NCBI GenBank assembly: GCA_900478215.1 | Contig: LS483478.1 | Span: forward strand, 1,674,001 to 1,738,000 | Source of the DNA: Salmonella enterica subsp. houtenae serovar Houten | Lineage (GTDB): Bacteria > Pseudomonadota > Gammaproteobacteria > Enterobacterales > Enterobacteriaceae | Reading direction: 5' to 3' | Length of the DNA: 64,000 nt | In this document: positions 8,688 through 18,110 of the stretch, piece by piece | Position numbering within the stretch: the first letter of the stretch is position 1 | Layout: the number at the start of each line of letters is the position of its first letter | Translations under genes and position numbers: made by a program | Notes under the pieces: model-generated | Database searches by the model: none | Told to the model about the DNA's origin: nothing | What the model saw: the letters and a program-made list of their open reading frames with translations, nothing else

Positions 8688-10843
8688 CAGAAAAAGTAAA
8701 ACAATCTGCGGCGGTTACGGGTAGCGATGAAATCGATATCGGACGTCTGGTCGGAACGGTGGTTGAAGCGCGTTGGTGGGTGTTGGGGACGACGGCCATA
8801 TTTGCGCTGTGCGCGGTGATTTATACGCTCTTCGCCACGCCCATCTATAGCGCCGATGCGCTGGTGCAGATTGAACAAAACACCGGTAATTCGCTGGTAC
8901 AGGATATCAACAGCGCATTAGCGAATAAGCCGCCGGCTTCCGATGCGGAAATTCAGCTAATTCGATCGCGTCTGGTGCTGGGCAAGACAGTTGACGATCT
9001 GGATCTGGATATTGCCGTAACCAGGAACACCTTTCCGCTCTTCGGCGCCGGGTGGGAACGGCTGATGGGACGTCAGAATGAAATGGTGAAAGTTACGACA
9101 TTCACCCGACCAGAGACGATGAGCGGACAGATCTTCACCCTTAAGGTGCTGGGTGACAAACGTTATCAGTTGGTCAGCGATGGCGGATTTAACGCGCAGG
9201 GCATTGTGGGCCAGCCACTCAATAAAGACGGCGTGACGATGCGGGTAGAGGCGATTGACGCCCGTCCTGATACGGAATTTACGGTGAGTAAATTCTCAAC
9301 GCTCGGCATGATTAATAACCTGCAAAATAACCTCACCGTGACGGAAACCGGCAAAGATACCGGAGTTCTGAGCCTGACGTTCACGGGAGAGGATCGCGAC
9401 CAAATCCGTGAAATTCTCAACAGTATTACCCGTAATTATCTGCAACAGGATATTGCGCGGAAATCTGAAGAGGCGGGGAAGAGCCTGGCATTTCTGGCAA
9501 AACAACTGCCGGAAGTCCGTAGCCGCCTGGATGTGGCGGAAAACAAGCTAAACGCTTTCCGCCAGGATAAAGACTCGGTGGATTTGCCGCTGGAGGCGAA
9601 GGCGGTGCTCGATTCGATGGTTAATATCGATGCCCAGTTGAATGAGCTGACGTTTAAAGAGGCGGAAATTTCCAAACTCTTTACCAAAGCGCATCCGGCT
9701 TACCGCACCCTGCTGGAAAAACGTAAAGCGCTGGAAGATGAAAAAGCCAGGCTGAACGGGCGGGTGACGGCGATGCCGAAAACCCAGCAGGAGATTGTGC
9801 GTTTGACCCGCGATGTGGAGTCTGGCCAGCAGGTCTATATGCAACTGCTTAATAAACAGCAGGAGCTGAAAATCACCGAAGCCAGCACCGTTGGCGACGT
9901 ACGCATCGTTGACCCGGCGATTACCCAGCCGGGCGTGCTGAAGCCGAAAAAGGCGTTGATTATTCTCGGCAGCATTATTCTGGGATTAATGTTATCGATT
10001 GTCGGCGTGTTGCTGCGCTCGCTGTTTAATCGCGGTATCGAAAGCCCGCAGGCGCTGGAGGAGCATGGGATCAGCGTCTATGCCAGTATTCCACTGTCGG
10101 AATGGCAAAAAGCGCGCGATAGCGTCAAAACCATTAAAGGGATTAAGCGTTACAAGCAGAGCCAACTGCTGGCGGTAGGCAATCCGACCGATCTGGCGAT
10201 TGAGGCGATTCGCAGCCTGCGCACCAGCCTGCATTTCGCCATGATGCAGGCGCAAAATAATGTCCTGATGCTCACAGGCGTCAGCCCCTCTATCGGCAAA
10301 ACCTTTGTTTGCGCCAACCTGGCGGCCGTCATCAGCCAGACGCATAAACGGGTATTACTGATCGACTGCGATATGCGCAAGGGCTATACCCACGAACTGC
10401 TCGGCACCAATAACATGGACGGTTTATCTGACATTCTGGCGGGCAAAGGCGAGATAACTTCCTGCGCGAAACCCACGACGATCGCTAATTTTGATCTTAT
10501 TCCACGCGGTCAGGTACCGCCTAATCCATCGGAATTGCTGATGAGCGAGCGCTTCGGCGAGCTGATCGCCTGGGCAAGCAGCCGCTACGACCTGGTATTA
10601 ATCGACACGCCGCCGATTCTGGCCGTGACGGACGCCGCGATTGTGGGTCGTCACGTCGGGACGACGCTGATGGTAGCGCGTTATGCCGTCAACACCTTAA
10701 AAGAGGTGGAAACCAGTCTGAGCCGTTTTGAACAGAATGGTATTCAGGTCAAAGGTGTAATTCTCAACTCCATTTTCCGCCGGGCGACGGGCTACCAGGA
10801 TTATGGCTATTACGAGTATGAATACCAGTCAGATGCCAAATAA
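8684..10843 (+). CDS. wzc: Wzc, tyrosine autokinase and polysaccharide co-polymerase
   Basis: Inner-membrane BY-kinase needed for high-level colanic acid polymerisation. I chose the ATG at 8684, which overlaps the wzb stop by 4 bases, rather than an upstream start inside wzb; this gives 719 residues, the family length. Two transmembrane segments (about 32-52 and 425-448) flank a periplasmic Wzz domain. The cytoplasmic kinase has the Walker A motif SPSIGKTF, Walker A' LLIDCDMRKG and Walker B VLIDTPP. The C-terminal tyrosine cluster reads YQDYGYYEYEY. An attenuator-like hairpin follows the stop. Confidence 0.97.
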   Translation: MTEKVKQSAAVTGSDEIDIGRLVGTVVEARWWVLGTTAIFALCAVIYTLFATPIYSADALVQIEQNTGNSLVQDINSALANKPPASDAEIQLIRSRLVLGKTVDDLDLDIAVTRNTFPLFGAGWERLMGRQNEMVKVTTFTRPETMSGQIFTLKVLGDKRYQLVSDGGFNAQGIVGQPLNKDGVTMRVEAIDARPDTEFTVSKFSTLGMINNLQNNLTVTETGKDTGVLSLTFTGEDRDQIREILNSITRNYLQQDIARKSEEAGKSLAFLAKQLPEVRSRLDVAENKLNAFRQDKDSVDLPLEAKAVLDSMVNIDAQLNELTFKEAEISKLFTKAHPAYRTLLEKRKALEDEKARLNGRVTAMPKTQQEIVRLTRDVESGQQVYMQLLNKQQELKITEASTVGDVRIVDPAITQPGVLKPKKALIILGSIILGLMLSIVGVLLRSLFNRGIESPQALEEHGISVYASIPLSEWQKARDSVKTIKGIKRYKQSQLLAVGNPTDLAIEAIRSLRTSLHFAMMQAQNNVLMLTGVSPSIGKTFVCANLAAVISQTHKRVLLIDCDMRKGYTHELLGTNNMDGLSDILAGKGEITSCAKPTTIANFDLIPRGQVPPNPSELLMSERFGELIAWASSRYDLVLIDTPPILAVTDAAIVGRHVGTTLMVARYAVNTLKEVETSLSRFEQNGIQVKGVILNSIFRRATGYQDYGYYEYEYQSDAK

Positions 10844-10855
10844 AAAATAAGGCGT

Positions 10856-10908
10856 GCCGCATGGCGTGGCCTGCGACTGTAGGCCAGATAAGCGTAGCGC
10901 CATGCGGC
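10856..10908 (+). terminator. Attenuator-like stem-loop between wzc and wcaA
   Basis: A perfect 11-bp inverted repeat (GCCGCATGGCG at 10856-10866, CGCCATGCGGC at 10898-10908) encloses a second one (TGGCCT at 10867-10872, AGGCCA at 10881-10886). The right half also resembles a REP unit. No long T-run follows. In E. coli a stem-loop at this same place reduces transcription into wcaA, and RfaH is thought to overcome it. Confidence 0.7.
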
Positions 10909-10929
10909 AAAACTATCTGGGGAATAAGC

Positions 10930-11772
10930 ATGACAACAGACAATCCGTTGATCTCAATTTATATGCCAACCTGGAACAGGCAGCAGTTGGCTATCCGGGC
11001 GATTAAATCAGTACTACGTCAGGACTACCGCCACTGGGAGATGATCATCGTGGATGATTGCTCCTCATCTTATCAGCAGCTACAACAATTTGTTGAGGAG
11101 CTGAACGACTCGCGCGTCCGTTATACCCATAATGATAGTAATACCGGCGCCTGCGCGGTACGCAACCAGGCCATTATGCAGGCGCAAGGGCACTACATTA
11201 CCGGTATTGATGATGACGATGAATGGACGCCAAACCGTCTGAGCGTGTTTCTGGCCCATAAACACCAGTTGACTACGCACGCCTTTTTGTATGCCAACGA
11301 CTATGTGTGCGAGGGCGAGGTCTACTCTCAGCCTGCCAGCCTGCCGCTGTATCCGAAATCCCCTTATTCGCGCCGCTTGTTCTACAAGCGCAATATTATT
11401 GGCAATCAGGTTTTTACCTGGGCCTGGCGTTTTAAAGCGTGTTTGTTCGATACCGAACTCAAGGCGGCGCAGGATTACGACATTTTTCTGCGCATGGTGG
11501 TGGAGTATGGCGAGCCGTGGAAACTCGAAGAGGCGACGCAAATTTTACATATCAACCACGGCGAGATGCAGATTACCTCTTCGCCGAAAAAGTTCTCCGG
11601 TTATTTCCATTTTTATCGTAAGCACAAAGATAAATTCGATCGCGCCAGCAAAAAATACCAGCTTTTTACGCTGTACCAAATTCGCAATAAGCGAATGACC
11701 TGGCGCACGTTGTTGACGTTGCTCTCCGTGCGTAATAGCAAACGCCTCGCGGCCGGGCTGCGGGGGCGATAA
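10930..11772 (+). CDS. wcaA: WcaA, colanic acid glycosyltransferase (GT2)
   Basis: GT-A fold family 2 glycosyltransferase of colanic acid repeat-unit assembly on the cytoplasmic face of the membrane. I chose the ATG at 10930 (280 residues) over a longer frame that would start inside the upstream hairpin. This gives MTTDNPLISIYMPTWNRQQ, the family N-terminus, and GGGGAATAAGC lies just upstream. Motifs seen are IIVDDCS near residue 41 and the metal-binding ITGIDDDDEW near residues 89-98. The sugar it adds is not certain. wcaB starts 2 bases after the stop. Confidence 0.95.
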   Translation: MTTDNPLISIYMPTWNRQQLAIRAIKSVLRQDYRHWEMIIVDDCSSSYQQLQQFVEELNDSRVRYTHNDSNTGACAVRNQAIMQAQGHYITGIDDDDEWTPNRLSVFLAHKHQLTTHAFLYANDYVCEGEVYSQPASLPLYPKSPYSRRLFYKRNIIGNQVFTWAWRFKACLFDTELKAAQDYDIFLRMVVEYGEPWKLEEATQILHINHGEMQITSSPKKFSGYFHFYRKHKDKFDRASKKYQLFTLYQIRNKRMTWRTLLTLLSVRNSKRLAAGLRGR

Positions 11773-11774
11773 CG

Positions 11775-12263
11775 ATGCTGGAAGACTTACGCGCGAATAG
11801 CTGGAGCTTACGCCCCTGTTGCATGGTGCTGGCCTACCGTATCGCTCATTTTTGTTCCGTCTGGCGCAAAAAGAATGTGCTGAATAATCTGTGGGCAGCG
11901 CCGGTACTGGTGCTGTATCGCCTGATCACGGAATGCCTGTTCGGGTATGAAATCCAGGCCGCAGCGACCATTGGCCGGCGATTCACTATCCATCATGGTT
12001 ACGCGGTAGTGATCAATAAACATGTCGTCGCCGGCGACGATTTTACCATTCGCCACGGCGTCACCATTGGCAATCGCGGCGCGGACAGTCTGGCTTGTCC
12101 GGTGATTGGTCACGGCGTTGAGCTGGGGGCGAATGCCATCCTGCTTGGCGACATTACTATCGGTAATCACGTCACGATTGGCGCTGGCAGCGTGGTGCTT
12201 GACAGTATTCCGGACCATGCGCTGGTGGTGGGAGAAAAAGCACGAGTGAAGGTCAGCACATGA
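11775..12263 (+). CDS. wcaB: WcaB, colanic acid acetyltransferase (left-handed beta helix)
   Basis: The 162 residues are similar in layout to serine acetyltransferase-type hexapeptide-repeat enzymes. Hexapeptide units such as IGRRFTIHHGYAVVIN, VIGHGVELGANAILLG and IGNHVTIGAGSVVL are visible from about residue 65 to the end. It is thought to O-acetylate a sugar of the colanic acid repeat using acetyl-CoA. The stop overlaps the wcaC start by 4 bases. Confidence 0.93.
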   Translation: MLEDLRANSWSLRPCCMVLAYRIAHFCSVWRKKNVLNNLWAAPVLVLYRLITECLFGYEIQAAATIGRRFTIHHGYAVVINKHVVAGDDFTIRHGVTIGNRGADSLACPVIGHGVELGANAILLGDITIGNHVTIGAGSVVLDSIPDHALVVGEKARVKVST

Positions 12264-13477
12264 ATATTCTGCAATTTAATGTACGGCTGGCGGAGGGCGG
12301 CGCGGCGGGAGTGGCGTTGGATCTCCATCTACGGGCGCTGCAAAAAGGGCTGACGTCGCATTTTGTCTATGGTTATGGCAAAGGCGGAAAAAAAAGCGTC
12401 AGTCACCACCGCTATCCGCAGGTGATAAAACAGACGCCGCGCGGCACGGCAATCGCCAATATTGCGCTGTTTCGTTTCGTGAATCGCGACCTGTTTGGCA
12501 ACCTCGACAACCTTTACCGCACGGTTATCCAGACATCCGGCCCGCTGGTGTTGCATTTTCATGTTCTCCACAGTTACTGGCTAAACCTGGCGGACATCGT
12601 GACGTTTTGCGAAAAAGTCAAAACGCAAAAACCGGACGTCACGCTGGTCTGGACGCTGCACGATCACTGGAGCGTCACCGGGCGTTGCGCCTTCACCGAC
12701 GGTTGCGAGGGCTGGAAAAGCGGCTGCCAAAAATGCCCAACCCTGAGCAATTATCCGCCGGTCAAGGTGGATCGGGCGCATCAGCTTATTGACGGCAAAC
12801 GTCAGCGCTTTCGTGACATGCTGCGGCTGGGCTGCCGGTTTATTTCGCCGAGCCAGCACGTGGCCGAGGCCTTTAACAGCGTTTATGGCGCGGGGCGCTG
12901 TCGGATTATTAATAACGGTATCGATCTGGCGACCGAGGCGATTCTCGCGGAGCTATCGCCTGCGCCGCAGATCGCGAACAAACCGCGGATCGCCATTGTA
13001 GCGCATGACTTGCGTTATGACGGTAAAACTGACCAGCGTCTGGTACACGATATGATGGCGCTGGGCGAAAAAATTGAACTGCATACCTTCGGTAAATTTT
13101 CGCCTTTTACCGGCCAAAACGTCGTTAATCACGGTTTTGAAACCGATAAGCGTAAATTAATGAGCGCGCTCAATGAGATGGATGCGCTGGTCTTTAGTTC
13201 GCGGGTCGATAACTATCCGCTGATCTTGTGTGAAGCGCTCTCGATCGGCGTACCGGTGATCGCCACCCACAGCGAGGCGGCGCAGGAGGTGCTGGCGAAA
13301 TCCGGCGGCCAGACCTTTGCCGCTACAGATGTACTGCGCCTGGTGCAGCGGCGTAAGCCAGAGATTGCTCAGGCGGTATTTGGCGCAACGCTGGACGCCT
13401 TTCGCATGCGTAGCCGCGTCGCGTACAGCGGTCAACAGATGCTGGAGGAGTATGTCTCGTTCTATCAGAATCTGTAG
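12260..13477 (+). CDS. wcaC: WcaC, colanic acid glycosyltransferase (GT4)
   Basis: A 405-residue GT-B fold glycosyltransferase. The N-terminal half has the glycine-rich start QFNVRLAEGGAAGVAL and the conserved LVWTLHDHWSVTGRCAFTDG. The C-terminal nucleotide-sugar half ends with the retaining-GT4 signature around ALSIGVPVIATHSEAAQE. It acts in repeat-unit assembly; donor and acceptor are not settled from sequence. The wcaD start lies inside its 3' end, so the two are likely translationally coupled. Confidence 0.94.
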   Translation: MNILQFNVRLAEGGAAGVALDLHLRALQKGLTSHFVYGYGKGGKKSVSHHRYPQVIKQTPRGTAIANIALFRFVNRDLFGNLDNLYRTVIQTSGPLVLHFHVLHSYWLNLADIVTFCEKVKTQKPDVTLVWTLHDHWSVTGRCAFTDGCEGWKSGCQKCPTLSNYPPVKVDRAHQLIDGKRQRFRDMLRLGCRFISPSQHVAEAFNSVYGAGRCRIINNGIDLATEAILAELSPAPQIANKPRIAIVAHDLRYDGKTDQRLVHDMMALGEKIELHTFGKFSPFTGQNVVNHGFETDKRKLMSALNEMDALVFSSRVDNYPLILCEALSIGVPVIATHSEAAQEVLAKSGGQTFAATDVLRLVQRRKPEIAQAVFGATLDAFRMRSRVAYSGQQMLEEYVSFYQNL

Positions 13478-14666
13478 CTACCTGCTGCTGCCGCTGATCT
13501 ACTTACTGGTCAACGTTAAAATTGCCCAACTGGGGGAAAGCTTTCCCATTACCATCGTCACTTTTTTACCGCTGTTGCTGCTGTTATTTGTGGAGCGCAT
13601 CAGCGTAAAAAAATTGATGATCGCCTTAGGCATCGGCGCGGGGCTTACGGCATTTAATTTCCTGTTCGGCCAGTCGCTGAATGCCGGTAAATATGTCACG
13701 TCCACGATGCTATTTGTCTATATTGTGGTCATTATCGGGATGGTCTGGAGTATCCGCTTCAAAACCATTTCCGCGCATAACCACCGAAAGATTTTACGTT
13801 TTTTTTATCTGGTTGTAGGTGTCGTGGTTGCGCTCGCTGCGGTTGAGATGGTGCAAATTATCCTCACCGGCGGCAGCAGTATTATGGAAGGAATTTCGAA
13901 ATATCTTATTTACAGTAATAGCTATGTGCTGAATTTTATAAAATTTGGCGGTAAGCGTACTACTGCGCTGTATTTTGAACCGGCATTTTTCGCTTTGGCA
14001 CTAATCTCAATTTGGCTGAGCATCAAACAGTTTGGTATCAAAACACCGAAAAGTGATGCTATGATTCTGGTAGGAATAATATTATCAGGATCATTTTCTG
14101 GAGTAATGACCTTTATCCTGTTTTATCTTCTGGAGTGGGCGTTCCAATATTTGAATAAGGATGCGATAAAGAAAAAACTTCCGCTGGCGCTGGTTTCATT
14201 AACCCTGTTTTTGATCGGGGTAATTATTGCATTTCCTTATATCGCGACACGACTTGGCGATTTAGGGACGGAAGGCTCATCTTCTTATTATCGCATTGTG
14301 GGGCCATTAGTCATGGTTGGATATTCCTTGACCCATATTGATGGTGTAGTCAGATTTGGCTCACTTTATGAATATGTTGCATCATTCGGAATCTTTAACG
14401 GTGCGGATGTCGGGAAAACCATAGACAATGGATTGTATCTGCTGATTATTTATTTTTCCTGGTTCGCAGTGCTAATGACGCTGTGGTATATGGGGAAAGT
14501 TTTAAAAATGGCGCTAAATGCGTTTGGCGATAATCGCAATTTTCGGGTACAGCTCTATCTTTTTACGCCGGTGTCGCTGTTTTTTACCGGTTCAATATTT
14601 AGCCCGGAATATGCTTTTTTAATCGTCTGTCCGTTCATTTTGCGCAAGGCGTTAAAAATTTCATAA
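13452..14666 (+). CDS. wcaD: WcaD, colanic acid polymerase (Wzy-type membrane protein)
   Basis: Integral membrane protein thought to polymerise colanic acid repeats at the periplasmic face. I chose the ATG at 13452 with GGAGGAG just upstream. It overlaps wcaC by 26 bases and gives 404 residues starting MSRSIRICSYLLLPL; longer frames inside wcaC are not credible. About ten hydrophobic segments are seen. The loop GTEGSSSYYRIVG and a conserved EPAFFALALIS segment are recognisable from E. coli WcaD. Confidence 0.93.
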   Translation: MSRSIRICSYLLLPLIYLLVNVKIAQLGESFPITIVTFLPLLLLLFVERISVKKLMIALGIGAGLTAFNFLFGQSLNAGKYVTSTMLFVYIVVIIGMVWSIRFKTISAHNHRKILRFFYLVVGVVVALAAVEMVQIILTGGSSIMEGISKYLIYSNSYVLNFIKFGGKRTTALYFEPAFFALALISIWLSIKQFGIKTPKSDAMILVGIILSGSFSGVMTFILFYLLEWAFQYLNKDAIKKKLPLALVSLTLFLIGVIIAFPYIATRLGDLGTEGSSSYYRIVGPLVMVGYSLTHIDGVVRFGSLYEYVASFGIFNGADVGKTIDNGLYLLIIYFSWFAVLMTLWYMGKVLKMALNAFGDNRNFRVQLYLFTPVSLFFTGSIFSPEYAFLIVCPFILRKALKIS

Positions 14667-14678
14667 CAGGGTGGGTGT

Positions 14679-15425
14679 ATGTTTTTAAGCGTCGTTACCG
14701 TCGCCTTTCGCAATTACGAAGGGGTGGTAAAAACCTGGCGCTCGCTGCGCAATCTGGCGCGCGATCCGGGTCTGTCATTTGAATGGATCGTAGTGGATGG
14801 CGGTTCGGAGGACGGCACGCGCGAATTTCTGCAAAAACGTCACGGTGAGTTTAACCTGCGTTTTGTCAGTGAAAAAGATCGCGGTATTTATGATGCCATG
14901 AACAAAGGCATTGCACTGGCGCAAGGGCGTTATACCCTGTTTCTTAATTCCGGTGATGCGTTTCATGATGATGTCGCGCTGTTTGTCCGCCAACTGGCAC
15001 GGCAAAAGGGCGAGGCGATGTATATTGGCGACGCGCTGCTGGATTTTGGCGGCGGGCATAAAATACGCCGGAAGGCTAAACCCGGGTGTTATATCTACCA
15101 CAGTTTACCCGCCAGCCATCAGGCGATATTTTTCCCGACGGCAGGGTTAAAAAAGTATCCTTATGATCTGCAATATAAGGTCTCTTCAGATTATGCGCTG
15201 GCGGCCCGTCTCTATAAAGCAGGCTATCCTTTCCGGCGAATTAACGGGCTGGTATCTGAATTTTCGATGGGCGGGGTGTCAACCTCGAATAATCTGGAAT
15301 TATGTCAGGATGCAAAAAACGTACAGCGAAAAATATTACGTATGCCAGGGTTTTGGGCACAATTATCCTATTTATTACGTCTGAAAACGACGGGTAAAAC
15401 AAAAGCGCGGTATAACAAAGTCTAA
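14679..15425 (+). CDS. wcaE: WcaE, colanic acid glycosyltransferase (GT2)
   Basis: A 248-residue family 2 glycosyltransferase with SVVTVAFRNYEG at the start, the nucleotide-binding EWIVVDGGSEDGT near residues 34-46, KDRGIYDAMNKG, and the acidic metal-binding region near LFLNSGD. It adds one sugar of the colanic acid repeat on the lipid carrier. GGTGGGTGT lies just upstream of the ATG, and wcaF follows after 15 bases. Confidence 0.94.
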   Translation: MFLSVVTVAFRNYEGVVKTWRSLRNLARDPGLSFEWIVVDGGSEDGTREFLQKRHGEFNLRFVSEKDRGIYDAMNKGIALAQGRYTLFLNSGDAFHDDVALFVRQLARQKGEAMYIGDALLDFGGGHKIRRKAKPGCYIYHSLPASHQAIFFPTAGLKKYPYDLQYKVSSDYALAARLYKAGYPFRRINGLVSEFSMGGVSTSNNLELCQDAKNVQRKILRMPGFWAQLSYLLRLKTTGKTKARYNKV

Positions 15426-15440
15426 TCACCGGGAGTTATT

Positions 15441-15995
15441 ATGCAGGATCTTAGCGGCTTTACGGTGCCGAAAGGGTTCCGCGGCGCTAATGCACTAAAA
15501 GTACAATTATGGTGGGCGGTACAGGCGACATTATTCGCCGGGTCGCCGCAAATATTGTATCGCTGGCGAGCCTTTTTACTGCGACTGTTTGGCGCCAAAA
15601 TTGGAAAAAATGTGGTTATTCGACCGTCAGTAAAAATTACCTATCCGTGGAAATTAACCGTCGGCGATTATGCCTGGGTAGGCGACGACGCTGTGTTATA
15701 TACGTTGGGTGAAATTAATATTGGCGCGCATGCGGTCATTTCACAAAAAGGTTATTTGTGTACCGGTAGCCATGATTATACCAGCGCCCATTTCGATATT
15801 AACGCCGCGCCGATTGTTATTGGCGAAAAATGTTGGCTGGCGACCGATGTTTTTATCGCGCCCGGCGTGACGATAGGTCATGGCACCGTCGTCGGCGCAC
15901 GTAGCAGCGTATTTAAATCATTACCGGCAAATGCGATTTGTCGGGGCAATCCCGCAGTGGTAACGCGCCAGCGCGTTCAGAAAGTTACTCCCTAA
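15441..15995 (+). CDS. wcaF: WcaF, colanic acid acetyltransferase
   Basis: 184 residues, with hexapeptide repeats in the second half (GAKIGKNVVIRPSVKIT, IGEKCWLATDVFIAPG, IGHGTVVGARSSVF), as in the NodL/LacA acetyltransferases. It is the second O-acetyltransferase of the colanic acid operon. GGGAGTTATT precedes the ATG. The gap to gmd is 23 bases. Confidence 0.94.
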   Translation: MQDLSGFTVPKGFRGANALKVQLWWAVQATLFAGSPQILYRWRAFLLRLFGAKIGKNVVIRPSVKITYPWKLTVGDYAWVGDDAVLYTLGEINIGAHAVISQKGYLCTGSHDYTSAHFDINAAPIVIGEKCWLATDVFIAPGVTIGHGTVVGARSSVFKSLPANAICRGNPAVVTRQRVQKVTP

Positions 15996-16018
15996 CGGGA
16001 CTATTTGAGGAAATGAAA

Positions 16019-17140
16019 ATGTCAAAAGTCGCTCTCATTACTGGCGTAACCGGACAGGATGGGTCTTACCTGGCAGAATTTCTGCTGGAAAAGGGGTATG
16101 AGGTGCATGGTATCAAGCGTCGCGCGTCATCGTTTAATACTGAGCGCGTGGACCATATTTATCAGGATCCGCACAGCAGCAACCCGAAATTTCATCTGCA
16201 TTATGGCGACCTGACCGACGCCTCCAACCTGACCCGCATTTTACAGGAAGTACAGCCGGATGAGGTCTACAACCTGGGCGCGATGAGCCACGTGGCGGTG
16301 TCGTTTGAGTCGCCGGAATATACCGCCGATGTGGATGCGATGGGCACGCTGCGCCTGCTGGAGGCGATCCGCTTCCTCGGGCTGGAAAAGAAAACCCGCT
16401 TCTACCAGGCCTCAACTTCTGAACTGTACGGTCTGGTACAGGAGATCCCGCAGAAAGAGACCACGCCGTTCTACCCGCGTTCCCCCTATGCGGTGGCGAA
16501 ACTGTACGCCTACTGGATCACCGTTAACTACCGTGAATCCTACGGTATCTACGCCTGTAACGGCATTCTGTTTAACCACGAGTCCCCGCGTCGCGGCGAA
16601 ACCTTCGTCACCCGTAAAATTACCCGCGCCATCGCCAATATCGCCCAGGGACTGGAGTCCTGCCTGTACCTCGGCAACATGGACTCGCTACGCGACTGGG
16701 GCCATGCGAAAGATTACGTGCGGATGCAGTGGATGATGTTACAGCAGGAGCAGCCGGAAGATTTCGTGATTGCCACCGGCGTGCAGTATTCCGTACGCCA
16801 GTTTGTCGAGCTGGCGGCGGCACAACTGGGGATAAAACTGCGCTTTGAAGGCGAGGGTATTGATGAGAAAGGGATCGTGGTATCCGTGACCGGACACGAT
16901 GCGCCGGGCGTGAAACCGGGCGATGTGATTGTGGCCGTGGATCCGCGCTATTTCCGTCCGGCGGAAGTGGAAACCCTGCTGGGCGACCCGTCCAAAGCGC
17001 ATGAGAAACTGGGCTGGAAACCGGAAATCACCCTGTCGGAGATGGTCTCCGAGATGGTGGCGAACGATCTGGAGGCCGCGAAAAAACACTCACTGCTGAA
17101 ATCTCACGGTTACGAGGTGGCCATCGCGCTGGAGTCCTGA
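16019..17140 (+). CDS. gmd: GDP-mannose 4,6-dehydratase, colanic acid copy
   Basis: First committed step to GDP-L-fucose: converts GDP-mannose to GDP-4-keto-6-deoxymannose with NADP as bound cofactor. The ATG at 16019 gives the standard 373 residues (MSKVALITGVTGQDGSYLA). The Rossmann glycine motif spans residues 9-15; the catalytic set is Thr133, Glu135, Tyr157 and Lys161 (YAVAK). Longer upstream starts lie in wcaF and were rejected. A second, nearly identical copy lies at 34305-35423. fcl follows after 2 bases. Confidence 0.97.
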   Translation: MSKVALITGVTGQDGSYLAEFLLEKGYEVHGIKRRASSFNTERVDHIYQDPHSSNPKFHLHYGDLTDASNLTRILQEVQPDEVYNLGAMSHVAVSFESPEYTADVDAMGTLRLLEAIRFLGLEKKTRFYQASTSELYGLVQEIPQKETTPFYPRSPYAVAKLYAYWITVNYRESYGIYACNGILFNHESPRRGETFVTRKITRAIANIAQGLESCLYLGNMDSLRDWGHAKDYVRMQWMMLQQEQPEDFVIATGVQYSVRQFVELAAAQLGIKLRFEGEGIDEKGIVVSVTGHDAPGVKPGDVIVAVDPRYFRPAEVETLLGDPSKAHEKLGWKPEITLSEMVSEMVANDLEAAKKHSLLKSHGYEVAIALES

Positions 17141-17142
17141 GA

Positions 17143-18108
17143 ATGAATAAGCAACGAATTTTTGTGGCAGGCCATCGCGGGATGGTGGGCTCCGCCATTG
17201 TACGACAGTTTGCGCAGCGCGGCGACGTGGAGCTGGTACTGCGCACCCGCGATGAGCTGGATCTGCTCGACGGGCGCGCGGTACAGGCGTTCTTTGCCGG
17301 GGCGGGTATCGACCAGGTTTATCTGGCGGCGGCGAAAGTGGGCGGCATTGTCGCCAATAACACCTATCCGGCGGATTTTATTTATCAAAACATGATGATA
17401 GAGAGCAACATTATTCACGCCGCGCACCTGCACAACGTGAACAAACTGCTGTTTCTCGGCTCGTCCTGTATCTATCCGAAACTGGCAACGCAACCGATGG
17501 CGGAAAGCGAGCTGCTGCGGGGGACGCTGGAGCCGACCAACGAGCCGTATGCCATCGCCAAGATTGCCGGGATTAAACTGTGCGAGTCCTACAACCGCCA
17601 GTACGGTCGTGACTACCGTTCGGTGATGCCGACCAACCTGTACGGCCCGTATGACAATTTCCATCCGGACAATTCACATGTGATCCCGGCGCTGCTGCGC
17701 CGCTTTCATGAGGCCGCGCAGAGCCACGCGCCGGAGGTGGTGGTGTGGGGTAGCGGAACGCCGATGCGCGAATTTCTGCACGTTGATGATATGGCGGCGG
17801 CCAGCATTCACGTGATGGAGCTGGCGCGTGAAGTGTGGCAGGAGCACACCGACCCGATGCTGTCGCACATTAACGTCGGCACCGGCGTGGACTGCACCAT
17901 CCGCGCGCTGGCGCAGACCATCGCGAAGGTGGTGGGTTACAAAGGCCGGGTAGTGTTCGACGCCGCGAAGCCGGACGGCACGCCGCGTAAATTGCTCGAC
18001 GTCACGCGTCTGCATCAGCTTGGCTGGTATCACGAAATTTCACTGGAGGCAGGGCTTGCCGCTACTTACCAGTGGTTCCTTGAGAATCAGCAACGGTTCC
18101 GGGGGTGA
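17143..18108 (+). CDS. fcl: GDP-L-fucose synthase, colanic acid copy
   Basis: Epimerase/reductase that turns GDP-4-keto-6-deoxymannose into GDP-L-fucose with NADPH (also called wcaG). The 321 residues carry the nucleotide motif GHRGMVGSA (10-18), GSSCIYPK with Ser107 and Cys109, and YAIAK with Tyr136 and Lys140. It differs from the O-antigen copy at 35426-36391 by only a few residues, such as F23L, D43E and Y199H by my reading. It is followed directly by gmm. Confidence 0.97.
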   Translation: MNKQRIFVAGHRGMVGSAIVRQFAQRGDVELVLRTRDELDLLDGRAVQAFFAGAGIDQVYLAAAKVGGIVANNTYPADFIYQNMMIESNIIHAAHLHNVNKLLFLGSSCIYPKLATQPMAESELLRGTLEPTNEPYAIAKIAGIKLCESYNRQYGRDYRSVMPTNLYGPYDNFHPDNSHVIPALLRRFHEAAQSHAPEVVVWGSGTPMREFLHVDDMAAASIHVMELAREVWQEHTDPMLSHINVGTGVDCTIRALAQTIAKVVGYKGRVVFDAAKPDGTPRKLLDVTRLHQLGWYHEISLEAGLAATYQWFLENQQRFRG

Positions 18109-18110
18109 TA

